From Actinomycetes bacterium (lineage in GTDB: Bacteria; Actinomycetota; Actinomycetes; Actinomycetales; Cellulomonadaceae): 62,385 nucleotides of DNA. The position numbers and the translations under genes were made by a program. The notes below the pieces were generated by a model. It was not told the origin of the DNA, searched no databases, and was given only the letters and a program-made list of their open reading frames with translations. Shown piece by piece: positions 1 to 12,425 of this stretch (positions are counted from its first letter, which is position 1; every line of letters begins with the position of its first letter). The stretch is taken from positions 1 through 62,385 of the forward strand of contig JAJYSG010000005.1 in assembly GCA_021793675.1 (NCBI GenBank), in the 5' to 3' direction.

Positions 1-2
1 CG

Positions 3-872
3 ACCGGCGCGCTGCTGGCGGCCTGGGCCGCCGCCGGCCTGCCGGTGACCGTCGTCACCGCGACCCGCGGGGAGCGGGGCGAGGTGATCCCGCCGGCGCT
101 GCACCACCTCGAGGGTGACGGCGCCGCTCTTGCGGCGCACCGCACCCGCGAGTTGGCGGCGGCGCTGGCCGCGCTCGGGGTCGGCGACCGGGTGTTCCTC
201 GACACCGTTCCCGAGGGACCGGTCGCCGCGAGCTACCAGGACTCGGGCATGGTGTGGCTCGGCACGGCCCGCGCCGGCACCGGCGAGCACGTCCCGGCCG
301 GGGCATTCGTCGGAGTGCCGCTCGACGAGGCCGCCCGCCGGCTCGCCGCGGTGCTGCGCGCCCGCCGCCCGGCGCTTGTCGTGACCTATGACCCGGAGGG
401 CGGCTACGGTCACCCCGACCACGTCCGCGTCCACGAGGTGGTGACCCGCGCGTTGCAGATGACGGCCGGCGCCGAGCGACCGCCCACCGTGTGGTGGCGG
501 CGGACCGGCCGGTCCGCGCTGGCGTCCGGGTACCGGGCGTTGCGCGGTGACGCGGTGCGGTCCGCGCTGGGTCGGCGGTACGACGACCTGGTGCTGCCGG
601 ACCCGGACGGGCCGTACCCCGCGGTCGCGGTGGACGACGACACGCTTGACGTGCGGGTCGAGCTGGCCCCGGTGCGTGACCGCGTGCTGGCCGCGTTGCG
701 GGCGCACGCGACCCAGGTGCAGGCGGTCCGCGCCGTGGACGGCGAGCCCGCGCTCGTCGGCTGCTACGCCCTCTCCGACGGGGTGCTGCAGCCGCTGCTG
801 CCCGCCGAGGGCTACCGCCACGTCTCCGGCCCGCGACTCACGGTTCCTGCCAAGGTGCGGCAGCTACCCTGA
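3..872 (+). CDS. mshB: MshB-type GlcNAc-Ins deacetylase (5' end missing)
   Basis: Zinc-dependent PIG-L family deacetylase, expected to remove the acetyl group from GlcNAc-inositol in mycothiol synthesis in the cytoplasm. The reading frame is open at the left edge; the first visible residues (TGALLAAW, then VTVVTATRGERGEV) are the strand that follows the family's HPDD(E) metal motif, so only a few dozen N-terminal codons are missing. The second metal motif is visible as GGYGHPDHVRVHEV. About 289 residues are present, fitting MshB of about 300. A mycothiol conjugate amidase (Mca) is the main alternative, but the DUF6113 partner gene immediately downstream favours MshB. Confidence 0.85.
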   Translation, partial: TGALLAAWAAAGLPVTVVTATRGERGEVIPPALHHLEGDGAALAAHRTRELAAALAALGVGDRVFLDTVPEGPVAASYQDSGMVWLGTARAGTGEHVPAGAFVGVPLDEAARRLAAVLRARRPALVVTYDPEGGYGHPDHVRVHEVVTRALQMTAGAERPPTVWWRRTGRSALASGYRALRGDAVRSALGRRYDDLVLPDPDGPYPAVAVDDDTLDVRVELAPVRDRVLAALRAHATQVQAVRAVDGEPALVGCYALSDGVLQPLLPAEGYRHVSGPRLTVPAKVRQLP

Positions 873-876
873 CGGG

Positions 877-1353
877 ATGCGACCTCTGACGGCAACCGTG
901 CTGGGCAAGGCCGTGGCGACGTTCGTGCTCGGTGTGCTCGTCGGTGTGGTGGGCACGGTGCAGCACCGGTGGCACGAGCCCTGGGGTGTCGTGCTCTGCC
1001 TGGTCATGGTGGTCACCGGGTCCCTGACCTCCCGGGCGTGGGGCCTGTGGCCGGCCTGGGTGACGTATGCCGGCGGGGTGTTCTTCGCGGTCCAGGCGCT
1101 GTCGCAGAGCGGTCCCGGGGGCGACGTGCTGATCCCGGCCGGCCGTGCGATCGGCTGGGTGTGGGTCATCGGGTCGATCGGCCTGGCCCTGGCGACCGGG
1201 GCGCTGCCGGCCCGCCTGTTCCGCGACGGCCCCGCCACCGGCCGGGAGCCGGAGCCGGCGGTGGGGCTGGGCAGCGGCATGGCGGCGCCCTCATCGACGG
1301 CAGGCCCCGCAGGGGGCGACCTCCCGGCCGGGGCCGGCGAGCCCGGGAGATGA
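877..1353 (+). CDS. DUF6113-like small membrane protein
   Basis: A 158-residue protein with about four hydrophobic segments in the first 115 residues (for example TFVLGVLVGVVGTV and WVIGSIGLALATGAL) and a Gly/Pro/Ala-rich cytoplasmic tail. It resembles the DUF6113 proteins often found directly behind mshB in actinobacteria; function unknown. The ATG lies 6 nt after a TACCCT hexamer (865-870) that overlaps the mshB stop, so a leaderless transcript could start here in addition to read-through from mshB. Its stop overlaps the next start as ATGA. Confidence 0.75.
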   Translation: MRPLTATVLGKAVATFVLGVLVGVVGTVQHRWHEPWGVVLCLVMVVTGSLTSRAWGLWPAWVTYAGGVFFAVQALSQSGPGGDVLIPAGRAIGWVWVIGSIGLALATGALPARLFRDGPATGREPEPAVGLGSGMAAPSSTAGPAGGDLPAGAGEPGR

Positions 1354-1838
1354 CGGTCGAGCCCGGCAGGTACCGGGCGGTCGCCGGGCAGCTGCCCGGC
1401 GCGGTGTGCGTGGTCGCGGTCCGCTGGCGCGGCTCCGTGCACGCCACCACGGTCAGCTCCGTCGCGTCGGTGTCGCTCGAGCCGCCACAGCTGCTGTTCT
1501 GCGTGCACGTCGACGCGCGTCTCGCCGACGCGCTCGCGGACGTCGACCTGTGGACCGTCTCCGTGCTGGCGGGTGACCAGGCGCCGGTGGCGGACTGGCT
1601 CGCCGCGCCGGGCAGGCCGACGATCGGTCAGCTCGATCGCGTGCCGCACGCGGTGTCCGACGTCACGGGTGCCATGGCGGTCGACGGCGCCGCGGCCTGG
1701 TTCGACTGCCGCACGGCGGCGACGCACCCGTCGGGCGACCACCTCATCGTCGTCGGCGACGTGCTGGGCGCCGAGGTCGGCGACCCCATGTCCGGTGCGC
1801 TCGTCCACCTGCGTGGCCGGTTGCGGTCCGTGGTGTGA
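1350..1838 (+). CDS. Flavin reductase-like domain protein
   Basis: 162 residues matching the short FMN-binding flavin reductase/split-barrel fold: an early PGAVCVVAVRW strand, then TTVSSVASVSLEPPQLLFCV, which is the family's typical block where the N-terminal barrel binds flavin. The usual C-terminal histidine-containing segment is partly visible (HPSGDHLIVVGDVL). It overlaps the preceding membrane-protein gene by 4 bp, so they are co-translated. The substrate and the partner oxygenase, if any, are not indicated by neighbours. Family assignment is fair; activity is not established. Confidence 0.7.
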   Translation: MTVEPGRYRAVAGQLPGAVCVVAVRWRGSVHATTVSSVASVSLEPPQLLFCVHVDARLADALADVDLWTVSVLAGDQAPVADWLAAPGRPTIGQLDRVPHAVSDVTGAMAVDGAAAWFDCRTAATHPSGDHLIVVGDVLGAEVGDPMSGALVHLRGRLRSVV

Positions 1839-1898
1839 CGCCGGACGGCGGCGGGACGCGAGCCCGATGGTCCCGGCGGAGAGGGCTGCGGGTCGTAG

Positions 1899-4562
<2,664 letters not shown>

Positions 4563-4566
4563 CCCG

Positions 4567-4821
4567 TCAGGGTGCGGGCCGGCGTGGCTGCGCGGGCGGC
4601 ACCACCTTCGTCAGACGGATGGCCGCGGCGGGCACGTGCACGTCACCGTGGCGCCGCGTGCGGATGAGCACGCCGGCGTCGTCGACCGCCAGCAGGTCCC
4701 CGACGACGTCGGTGTGGTGGGGCGGTGGTGCGTCCGGCGGCACGCCGTCCAGCACGCGGCGCACGACGACCCGGATGCCGGGCGACCACGACCGCCACGG
4801 CGCGGTGGAGGGTGCGGGCAC
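4567..4821 (-). CDS. Small SH3-like protein (Rv0428c N-terminal type)
   Basis: An 84-residue protein: GIRVVVRRVLDG, DVVGDLLAVDDAGVLIRTR and GDVHVPAAAIRLTKVVPP form a compact all-beta pattern resembling the SH3-like domain found at the N-terminus of some actinobacterial GNAT acetyltransferases, here standing alone. GTG at 4821 is chosen because the hexamer TAGTAT (minus strand, 4833-4828) lies 7 nt upstream, giving a leaderless start; longer versions would run into the ferredoxin gene. The gene is divergent from fdxA with only 37 bp between start codons. Function unknown. Confidence 0.6.
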   Translation of the reverse strand: MPAPSTAPWRSWSPGIRVVVRRVLDGVPPDAPPPHHTDVVGDLLAVDDAGVLIRTRRHGDVHVPAAAIRLTKVVPPAQPRRPAP

Positions 4822-4858
4822 AAGGGGGATACTAGGGCGACCAAGGGAAGGACCAGCC

Positions 4859-5182
4859 GTGACGTACGTGATCGCCGAACCGTGTGTGGACGTCAAGGAC
4901 AAGGCGTGCATCGAGGAATGCCCTGTCGACTGCATCTACGAGGGTCGCCGTTCGCTGTACATCCACCCCGACGAGTGCGTCGACTGCGGTGCGTGCGAGC
5001 CGGTGTGCCCGGTCGAGGCGATCTTCTACGAGGACGACCTGCCGGCCCAGTGGTCCAGCTACTACCAGGCCAACGTCGAGTTCTTCGACGGCGTCGGCTC
5101 GCCGGGCGGCGCGGCGAAGATGGGCCAGATCGACCACGACCACCCCGTCGTCGACGCCCTGCCGCTGCGCAACGGCCAGTAG
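4859..5182 (+). CDS. fdxA: 7Fe ferredoxin
   Basis: A 107-residue soluble electron carrier. CVDVKDKACIEECPVDC and CVDCGACEPVCPVEAI carry the cysteines for one [3Fe-4S] and one [4Fe-4S] cluster (the first motif lacks the central cysteine of a classical 4Fe site, as in FdxA/FdxC). The C-terminal third is the usual non-cluster extension. GTG start with a good AAGGGAAGG ribosome site 7-8 nt upstream. It sits directly before dapC, an arrangement also seen in mycobacteria, although DapC itself does not need a ferredoxin. Confidence 0.95.
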   Translation: MTYVIAEPCVDVKDKACIEECPVDCIYEGRRSLYIHPDECVDCGACEPVCPVEAIFYEDDLPAQWSSYYQANVEFFDGVGSPGGAAKMGQIDHDHPVVDALPLRNGQ

Positions 5183-5188
5183 CCCGGC

Positions 5189-6340
5189 ATGGGTCTGCTC
5201 ACCGACCGGCTGCCCGACTTCCCCTGGGACACCCTCGCGGGTGCCACGGCGCGCGCGCGGGCGCACCCCGGCGGGATCGTCGACCTGTCGGTGGGCACAC
5301 CGGTGGACCCCACGCCGGAGCTGGTCCGGCAGGCGCTGACCGCCGCCGCCGACGCGCCGGGCTACCCGCAGACCGCGGGCACCCCGCAGCTGCGGGACGC
5401 GGTGGTCCGCTGGTTCGCCCGCCGCCGCCACGTGCCGGACCTGGATGCGGACGGCGTGCTGCCGACCCTGGGGTCGAAGGAGCTCGTCGCGCTGCTGCCG
5501 TCCCTGCTCGGCCTGGGGGCGGGGGACGTCGTGCTGCACCCCCAGGTGGCGTACCCGACGTACGACGTCGGGGCCCGGCTCGCGGGTGCCACCCCGGAGC
5601 CGTGCGCGGACCCGGCGGCGCGGCTCGCGGCCGACGACGAGGGCGCGGTGCGGCTCGTCTGGCTGAACTCCCCGGGGAACCCCGACGGCTCCGTCCTCTC
5701 GGCCGACGAGCTGCGCGCCGTGGTCCTCGCGGCGCGTGCGGCCCAGGCCCGGCACGGCCACCCGGTCGTCGTCGCCTCCGACGAGTGCTACGCCGAGCTG
5801 GCGTGGGACGAGCCGTGGGCCACGCACGGGGTGCCGAGCCTGCTGGATCCCCGGGTGGCCGGCGGCGACCACGCGGGCCTGCTGGTGGCGTACTCGCTGT
5901 CCAAGCAGTCGAACCTCGCCGGGTACCGCGCGGCGTTCGTCGCGGGGGACCGGCTGCTCGTCGGACGCCTGCTGGAGGTCCGCAAGCATGCGGGCTTCAT
6001 CGTCCCCGCTCCGGTGCAGGCCGCCATGGTGGCCGCGCTCGGCGACGACGAGCACGTCGCCGCCCAGCGGGCCCGATACGCACGCCGCCGCCGGCTGCTG
6101 GTCGGGGCGTTCCAGGAGGCCGGGTACGTCGTCGACGGCTCGCACGCGGGCTTGTACCTGTGGGTGCGTCCGGCCCGGCCGCAGGACTCCCGGGCCACCG
6201 TGGAGGACCTGGCGGGGCTGGGGATCCTCGTGGCGCCCGGGGTGTTCTACGGCAGCGCAGGGGACGGGCACGTCCGCGTCGCCCTCACGGCGTCCGACGA
6301 ACGCGTCGTCGAAGCGAGCACTCGGCTGGCGGGTGCATGA
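5189..6340 (+). CDS. dapC: Succinyldiaminopimelate transaminase
   Basis: A 383-residue class I/II PLP-dependent aminotransferase. It converts N-succinyl-2-amino-6-ketopimelate to N-succinyl-LL-diaminopimelate, using glutamate, in the succinylase branch of lysine/meso-DAP synthesis. Visible landmarks: NSPGNPDGSVL (substrate/PLP loop), SDECYAEL (PLP-ring Asp/Tyr) and YSLSKQSNLAGYR with the Schiff-base lysine. It starts 6 bp after the fdxA stop, so they are co-transcribed. dapD and dapE a few kilobases on make the DAP assignment much stronger than sequence alone would. Confidence 0.92.
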   Translation: MGLLTDRLPDFPWDTLAGATARARAHPGGIVDLSVGTPVDPTPELVRQALTAAADAPGYPQTAGTPQLRDAVVRWFARRRHVPDLDADGVLPTLGSKELVALLPSLLGLGAGDVVLHPQVAYPTYDVGARLAGATPEPCADPAARLAADDEGAVRLVWLNSPGNPDGSVLSADELRAVVLAARAAQARHGHPVVVASDECYAELAWDEPWATHGVPSLLDPRVAGGDHAGLLVAYSLSKQSNLAGYRAAFVAGDRLLVGRLLEVRKHAGFIVPAPVQAAMVAALGDDEHVAAQRARYARRRRLLVGAFQEAGYVVDGSHAGLYLWVRPARPQDSRATVEDLAGLGILVAPGVFYGSAGDGHVRVALTASDERVVEASTRLAGA

Positions 6341-6358
6341 TGGTGCCGGCGCAACTGC

Positions 6359-6382
6359 CTTGACATCGAGATAAAATCTCGA
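6359..6382 (+). promoter_or_regulatory. Palindromic element in the gltA promoter, shared with sdhC
   Basis: The 12-mer CTTGACATCGAG (6359-6370) is itself an imperfect inverted repeat and matches CTCGACATCGAG upstream of sdhC at 11 of 12 positions in the same orientation relative to the gene. It overlaps a second, perfect inverted repeat TCGAGAT-AAA-ATCTCGA (6366-6382). TAAAAT at 6372-6377 could be the -10, which would place the repeat right on the promoter, as expected for a repressor. No regulator can be named from the sequence. Confidence 0.65.
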
Positions 6383-6421
6383 CCAAGAACGTGACGACGC
6401 CACCCCGGTGCAGGTAACGTC

Positions 6422-6444
6422 TCGCCAAACCTTTGGTCTGGCGA
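6422..6444. promoter_or_regulatory. 23-bp near-perfect palindrome upstream of gltA
   Basis: Outer arms TCGCCA (6422-6427) and TGGCGA (6439-6444), inner arms ACC (6429-6431) and GGT (6435-6437), centre at 6433: 9 of 11 symmetric pairs match. It lies 60 bp before the gltA start, downstream of the other palindrome and probably inside the 5' leader. It could be a dimeric repressor operator or, in RNA, a hairpin. It is unlike the first element, so gltA may answer to two regulators. Confidence 0.6.
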
Positions 6445-6504
6445 ATACCAGAGCGACGCAACGATGCGGTCCCGCCCCCCGGACGGCGCAGGAAGGACCT
6501 TCCC

Positions 6505-7809
<1,305 letters not shown>

Positions 7810-7812
7810 CCG

Positions 7813-8742
7813 TCAGGAGGCGCCGTCCGCCAGCGTGATGACGACCCGGCCCGCCGCGACGGGGGCCGGGTCGTTCGCCGTCCAGCTCGTCGCACCGCGG
7901 GTCCACACCCGGTCGGCCACCTGCACCTTGTCGATCTGCAGCGTGCTGGCCACGGCGACCGACCACTGCGCGACCGCCCACGTGCCGTGCGCGGGGTCGC
8001 CCGGCGTCAGCGCGGTGCCGTCGAGCGTCACCGTGGCCTTCGTCCTCGCGGCCGGGTCGGCCGGCGTGGACGACGAGGGCAGCGCACCCAGGTCGCGCGT
8101 GACCCGGGCCAGCACGGCGGCCGACGAGCCCGCCGTGGTCGCCGTGGGCAGGGTGCACGTCAGCGCAGCGGGCGACCAGCCCGTCAGCGCGGAGGCGAAG
8201 GCCCGCGCCATCGGCTCGTCGTCCGCGTAGGCGTCGGGGAAGGCCGAGTGCTGCACCGCCTGTGCGGCCTGCGTGATGGGCAGCGAGGTGTAGTCCGGGA
8301 CCTTGACCAGCCGGTCGTAGAAGGTGTTGGTCGCGTGCACCGGGTCCATGATCTGCGCCGGCGTGCCCCAGCCCTGCGACGGCCGCTGCTGGAACAGGCC
8401 GAGCGAGTCCCGGTCTCCGCCGGCGAGGTTGACCAGGCCGGACTCCTGCTGCGCGGTCGCCAGCGCGATCGTCGCGGCGCGGGCCGGCAGGCCGCGCCGG
8501 ACTGCCACGGCGGCGATCAGCGCGGCGTTGTCCGCCTGGGCCGGAGCCAGCTGCGCGGCGCCTGCACCGGTGGTCGCCGTGCAGGCCGCGACGACCGGGA
8601 CGCTCATGCTGCGGTCCAGCCACGCCACCACCGCCCACACGGCCGCGGCCCCGACGAGCGCCACGCTCACCGTCACCGCGGCGACCGCGGCCCACCTGCG
8701 GCGCGCCCGGCGCCGGGTCGGCCGCCTGCGGGTCGGGGCCAT
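7813..8742 (-). CDS. Membrane-anchored lysozyme/SLT-like protein
   Basis: A 309-residue protein with an Arg-rich N-terminus, one signal-anchor helix (about 20-42) and an extracellular lytic-transglycosylase-like domain: ATIALATAQQESGLVN carries the expected catalytic-type glutamate, followed by DSLGLFQQRPSQGWG. The C-terminal half is an Ala/Thr-rich region without a recognised domain. Homologues in databases are often called heavy metal transporter, a name the sequence does not support. Convergent with gltA, with 3 bp between stops. Likely acts on peptidoglycan; not proven. Confidence 0.7.
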   Translation of the reverse strand: MAPTRRRPTRRRARRRWAAVAAVTVSVALVGAAAVWAVVAWLDRSMSVPVVAACTATTGAGAAQLAPAQADNAALIAAVAVRRGLPARAATIALATAQQESGLVNLAGGDRDSLGLFQQRPSQGWGTPAQIMDPVHATNTFYDRLVKVPDYTSLPITQAAQAVQHSAFPDAYADDEPMARAFASALTGWSPAALTCTLPTATTAGSSAAVLARVTRDLGALPSSSTPADPAARTKATVTLDGTALTPGDPAHGTWAVAQWSVAVASTLQIDKVQVADRVWTRGATSWTANDPAPVAAGRVVITLADGAS

Positions 8743-8757
8743 CGGCTCGTCCGCCGA

Positions 8758-9699
8758 TCAGTTGGTGTGCAGCGCCGAGTTGAGCCGGATCCCGATGCCG
8801 GAGCGCGCCGACGCCTCGACCGCGCCCGTCAGCGAGTTGCGCCGGAACAGCACCCCGTCGCTGCCGGCAAGCTCCCGGGCCGCGACCACCCGGCCCTCCT
8901 GCCCGCCGATGCCGCGCAGCGTCACCTTCGTGCCCGCCGTGAGGTACAGGCCCGCCTCGACGACGCAGTCGTCGCCCAGCGGGATGCCCAGGCCGGAGTT
9001 GGCGCCGAGCAGCGTGCGCTGCCCGATCGACACCCGCACCGTCCCACCGCCGGACAGCGTGCCCATGATGGAGGCGCCGCCGCCCACGTCCGAGCCGTCG
9101 CCGATGACGACGCCCTGCGACACCCGGCCCTCGATCATCGCGACGCCGAGCGTGCCCGCGTTGTAGTTGACGAACCCGGCGTGCATCACCGTGGTGCCGG
9201 GGGACAGGTACGCACCGAGGCGCACCCGGTCGGCGTCGGCGATGCGCACCTGCGGCGGCACGACGTAGTCGACCATCCGGGGGAACCGGTCCACGCCGAG
9301 GACGGTGACCGGGCCGCGGGCCCGCAGTCGCGCGCGCGTCGTCTCGAAGTCGTCCGTCGCGCACGGGCCGGCCGAGGTCCACACCACGATGGGCAGCACG
9401 GCGAAGATGCCCTCGAGGTTCACGGTGTTGGGCGCCGCCAGGCGGTGCGACAGCACGTGCAGCCGCAGGTACCCGTCGGGCGTCGTGCGCGGCGGCTCGT
9501 CGAGGTCGATCTGCGTGACCACCGGCTCGGTGCGCACGCCGCGGGCCTCGTCATGCCCCGCGGCGGCGGCCAGGGCCGCCGGGGCCGGTGCGTCCTCGGG
9601 CCGGCGGCCGAGCGCCGGGGCGGGGTACCAGGTGTCGAGGACGGTCCCGCCGTCGGTCACCGTGGCCAGTCCGTGGCCCCAGGCCATGCGTTCCGTCAT
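8758..9699 (-). CDS. dapD: Tetrahydrodipicolinate N-succinyltransferase
   Basis: A 313-residue acyltransferase transferring succinyl from succinyl-CoA to tetrahydrodipicolinate, the step before DapC. The middle is a left-handed beta-helix made of hexapeptide repeats ([37 protein letters not shown]). It is the longer actinobacterial type of DapD. TACGCT lies 7 nt upstream of the ATG (leaderless start). It is 15 bp upstream of the lysozyme-like gene on the same strand and divergent from gltD across 83 bp. Confidence 0.93.
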   Translation of the reverse strand: MTERMAWGHGLATVTDGGTVLDTWYPAPALGRRPEDAPAPAALAAAAGHDEARGVRTEPVVTQIDLDEPPRTTPDGYLRLHVLSHRLAAPNTVNLEGIFAVLPIVVWTSAGPCATDDFETTRARLRARGPVTVLGVDRFPRMVDYVVPPQVRIADADRVRLGAYLSPGTTVMHAGFVNYNAGTLGVAMIEGRVSQGVVIGDGSDVGGGASIMGTLSGGGTVRVSIGQRTLLGANSGLGIPLGDDCVVEAGLYLTAGTKVTLRGIGGQEGRVVAARELAGSDGVLFRRNSLTGAVEASARSGIGIRLNSALHTN

Positions 9700-9782
9700 G
9701 ATGGCCAGCGTACGGTGTGGGTCCGTCTCATCAGGACGTCGGTCGCCCGCCGCCGGGGCGCCGACTGCCTAAGGTGTGCACC

Positions 9783-11258
9783 GTGGCCGACCCCCGTGGT
9801 TTCCTCACCGTCCGGCACCGCGCGCTGTCGCCGGACCGCCCCGTCGCCGAGCGGGTCACCGACTGGTGCGAGGTCCACGCGCCGCACCCCGGCGACCCCG
9901 AGGCCCTCGCGCTGCTGCACGAGCAGTCCAGCCGGTGCATGAACTGCGGCGTCCCGTTCTGCCACTTCTCGTGCCCGCTCGGCAACCTCGTGCCGGAGTG
10001 GAACGACCTCGTGTGGCGCGGCCAGTGGGCGGACGCGGCGGACCGGTTGTTCCAGACGAACAACTTCCCCGAGTTCACCGGGCGGCTCTGCCCCGCACCG
10101 TGCGAGACCGGGTGCGTGCTGGGCATCAACCAGCCACCCGTGACCATCAAGAACGTCGAGGTGTCGATCGTCGAGGAGGCGTTCTCGCGGGGGTTCGTGA
10201 CGCCCCACGTGCCGCGCTGGTACACCGGGCACACCGTCGCGGTCGTCGGCTCCGGCCCGGCCGGGCTCGCCGCCGCGCAGCAGCTGACGCGCGCCGGTCA
10301 CACGGTCGCGGTCTACGAGCGCGCGGACGCGGCCGGCGGGCTGCTGCGGTACGGCATCCCCGAGTTCAAGCTGGAGAAGTCCGTCCTGGACCGCCGCCTG
10401 GCGCTCATGAAGGAGGAGGGCACGCGGTTCACGCTCGGCGTCGAGGTGGGCCGCGACGTGTCCGCCGCCGAGCTGGCACGGCGCTACGACGCGGTGCTGC
10501 TCGCCGTGGGCTCGACGACGCCGCGTGACCTGCCGGTGCCCGGCCGCGAGCTGGCCGGCGTGCTCCAGGCGATGGAGTTCCTGCCGCCGGCGAACCGTGC
10601 GGCCCGCGGCGAGGTGGTCGAGGACCAGCCGCTCGCGACCGGCAAGGACGTCGTCGTCATCGGCGGCGGCGACACCGGCGCCGACTGCCTCGGCACCGCG
10701 CTGCGCCAGGGCGCGCGGTCGGTGACGCAGCTGGAGATCATGCCTCGGCCGCCCGCCGAACGTCCCGCGGGCCAGCCGTGGCCCACCTACCCCATGGTGT
10801 TCCGCGTCTCCGCCGCGCACGAGGAGGGCGGCGAGCGGCTGTACGCCGTGTCGACGGTGGAGATCCTGGGCGACGAGGACGGCGCGGTGCGCGCGTTGCG
10901 GCTCGTCGAGGTGACCCCGGTCGACGGTCGGTTCGAGCCGGTGCCGGGCAGCGAGCGGGAGATCCCGGCGCAGCTGGTGCTGCTCGCGATGGGCTTCACC
11001 GGGCCGGAGCGCGGCCCCCTGCTGGAGCAGCTCGGGCTCGGGGTGACGCCCCGCGGCACGATCGCGCGCGACGACGGGTTCGCGACCGACGTCCCGGGTG
11101 TCTTCGTCGCCGGCGACGCCGGTCGGGGTCAGTCGCTCATCGTCTGGGCGATCGCGGAGGGCCGGGCGGCGGCCCGCGCGGTCGACGAGTACCTCTCGGG
11201 CGGCACCAGCGAGCTGCCGGCGCCCATCACCGCCGGCACCGTCAGCCTGCGGTTGTAG
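9783..11258 (+). CDS. gltD: Glutamate synthase small subunit (GltD-like), no GltB nearby
   Basis: A 491-residue iron-sulfur flavoprotein of the GltD family: N-terminal cluster cysteines (RCMNCGVPFCHFSCPLGN and LCPAPCETGCVLG), an FAD Rossmann motif (VVGSGPAGLAAAQQL) with the GGLLRYGIPEFKLEKS signature, and an NADPH motif (VIGGGDTGADCLG). In glutamate synthase it passes electrons from NADPH to the large subunit GltB, usually its operon partner, but GltB is absent here. TAAGGT ends 7 nt before the GTG, so the mRNA is probably leaderless. It may serve a distant GltB or another ferredoxin-linked partner. Confidence 0.88.
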   Translation: MADPRGFLTVRHRALSPDRPVAERVTDWCEVHAPHPGDPEALALLHEQSSRCMNCGVPFCHFSCPLGNLVPEWNDLVWRGQWADAADRLFQTNNFPEFTGRLCPAPCETGCVLGINQPPVTIKNVEVSIVEEAFSRGFVTPHVPRWYTGHTVAVVGSGPAGLAAAQQLTRAGHTVAVYERADAAGGLLRYGIPEFKLEKSVLDRRLALMKEEGTRFTLGVEVGRDVSAAELARRYDAVLLAVGSTTPRDLPVPGRELAGVLQAMEFLPPANRAARGEVVEDQPLATGKDVVVIGGGDTGADCLGTALRQGARSVTQLEIMPRPPAERPAGQPWPTYPMVFRVSAAHEEGGERLYAVSTVEILGDEDGAVRALRLVEVTPVDGRFEPVPGSEREIPAQLVLLAMGFTGPERGPLLEQLGLGVTPRGTIARDDGFATDVPGVFVAGDAGRGQSLIVWAIAEGRAAARAVDEYLSGGTSELPAPITAGTVSLRL

Positions 11259-11313
11259 CACCGCGCGGAGGCGGCCGGGCCGGCGGCTGACCCGACGCCG
11301 CTAGGGTCGGGCC

Positions 11314-12384
11314 GTGGCCCTCGACCTGTCCGCCGACCTGCTGGCCCTCACCCGTGCGGTGGTGGACGTCCCGTCCGTGTCCGGGGACGAGGCCGCGCTG
11401 GCGGACCTCGTCGAGGCGGCGCTGCGCGGCTGCCCGCACCTGCGGGTCGACCGCGACGGCGACACGGTCGTCGCCCGCACGCAGCTCGGCCGCGACCGGC
11501 GCGTGGTGGTCGCCGGCCACCTGGACACCGTGCCGATCGCCGGCAACGTGCCCAGCCACGTCGAGGGTGATGTCGTCTGGGGCCGGGGGACCGTCGACAT
11601 GAAGGCCGGCGTCGCGGTGATGCTGTCGCTCGCTGCGGAGCTGCGGGCACCGACGGTGGACGTCACCTGGGTGTTCTACGACCACGAGGAGGTCGCCGCG
11701 GAGCTCAACGGCCTGGGCCGCGTCGCGACCGCGCACCCCGACTGGCTCGCGGCCGACTTCGCCGTGCTGGGGGAGCCCACGGACGGCGGGGTCGAGGGCG
11801 GATGCAACGGCACGCTGCGTGCCGAGGTGGTGGTCACCGGAGTCGCCGCGCACTCGGCGCGCGCGTGGACCGGGGTCAACGCCGTGCACAAGGCGGGTGA
11901 GGTGCTGCGGCGCCTCGACGCCTACCGGCCGGCGACGATCACGGTGGACGGCCTGGACTACCGCGAGGGCCTCAACGCCGTCCTCGTCTCCGGCGGCACC
12001 GCCGGGAACGTCATCCCTGACCGATGCGTCGTCACCGTCAACTACCGCTTCGCCCCGTCCCGATCGGTCGAGGAGGCGACGGCCCACGTGCGCGAGGTCC
12101 TGGCGGGCTTCGACGTCACCGTGGTGGATGCCGCCGCCGGCGCCCGCCCCGGGCTGGACGACCCGTCGGCGCGTGGCTTCGTCGACGCCGTGCTCGGCGC
12201 CACCGGCCGGGCGCCGGTCGCGAAGCTCGGCTGGACGGACGTCGCCCGGTTCGCCGCGCTCGGCATCCCGGCCGTCAACTTCGGCCCCGGCGACCCGCTG
12301 CTGGCGCACACGGCCGGCGAGCGCTGCCCGGTCGCCCAGATCGTCCAGGTGCACGCGGCGCTGCTCGCGTGGCTCACGGCCTGA
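11314..12384 (+). CDS. dapE: Succinyl-diaminopimelate desuccinylase
   Basis: A 356-residue M20-family metallohydrolase releasing LL-diaminopimelate and succinate, the step after DapC. Zinc-site motifs: AGHLDTVP, GRGTVDMKAGVAVML (bridging Asp) and FYDHEEVAAE (catalytic Glu). The GTG start is fixed by TAGGGT (11302-11307) 6 nt upstream. With dapC and dapD, three of the four consecutive succinylase-branch functions lie within 7 kb, though interleaved with unrelated genes. Confidence 0.92.
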   Translation: MALDLSADLLALTRAVVDVPSVSGDEAALADLVEAALRGCPHLRVDRDGDTVVARTQLGRDRRVVVAGHLDTVPIAGNVPSHVEGDVVWGRGTVDMKAGVAVMLSLAAELRAPTVDVTWVFYDHEEVAAELNGLGRVATAHPDWLAADFAVLGEPTDGGVEGGCNGTLRAEVVVTGVAAHSARAWTGVNAVHKAGEVLRRLDAYRPATITVDGLDYREGLNAVLVSGGTAGNVIPDRCVVTVNYRFAPSRSVEEATAHVREVLAGFDVTVVDAAAGARPGLDDPSARGFVDAVLGATGRAPVAKLGWTDVARFAALGIPAVNFGPGDPLLAHTAGERCPVAQIVQVHAALLAWLTA

Positions 12385-12425
12385 TCCCAGGCTCGGCCGC
12401 AGGTTCCGGCCCTAGGCTGACGGCC

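Noticed and set aside
6360-6365. TTGACA as the gltA -35
   Set aside because: No good -10 lies 16-18 nt downstream (CCAAGA or CAAGAA), while TAAAAT at 6372-6377 is too close. The hexamer is better seen as part of the shared palindrome.
7813-8742. Heavy metal transporter
   Set aside because: Only one membrane helix and a lysozyme/SLT-like motif; the label seems to be inherited in databases.
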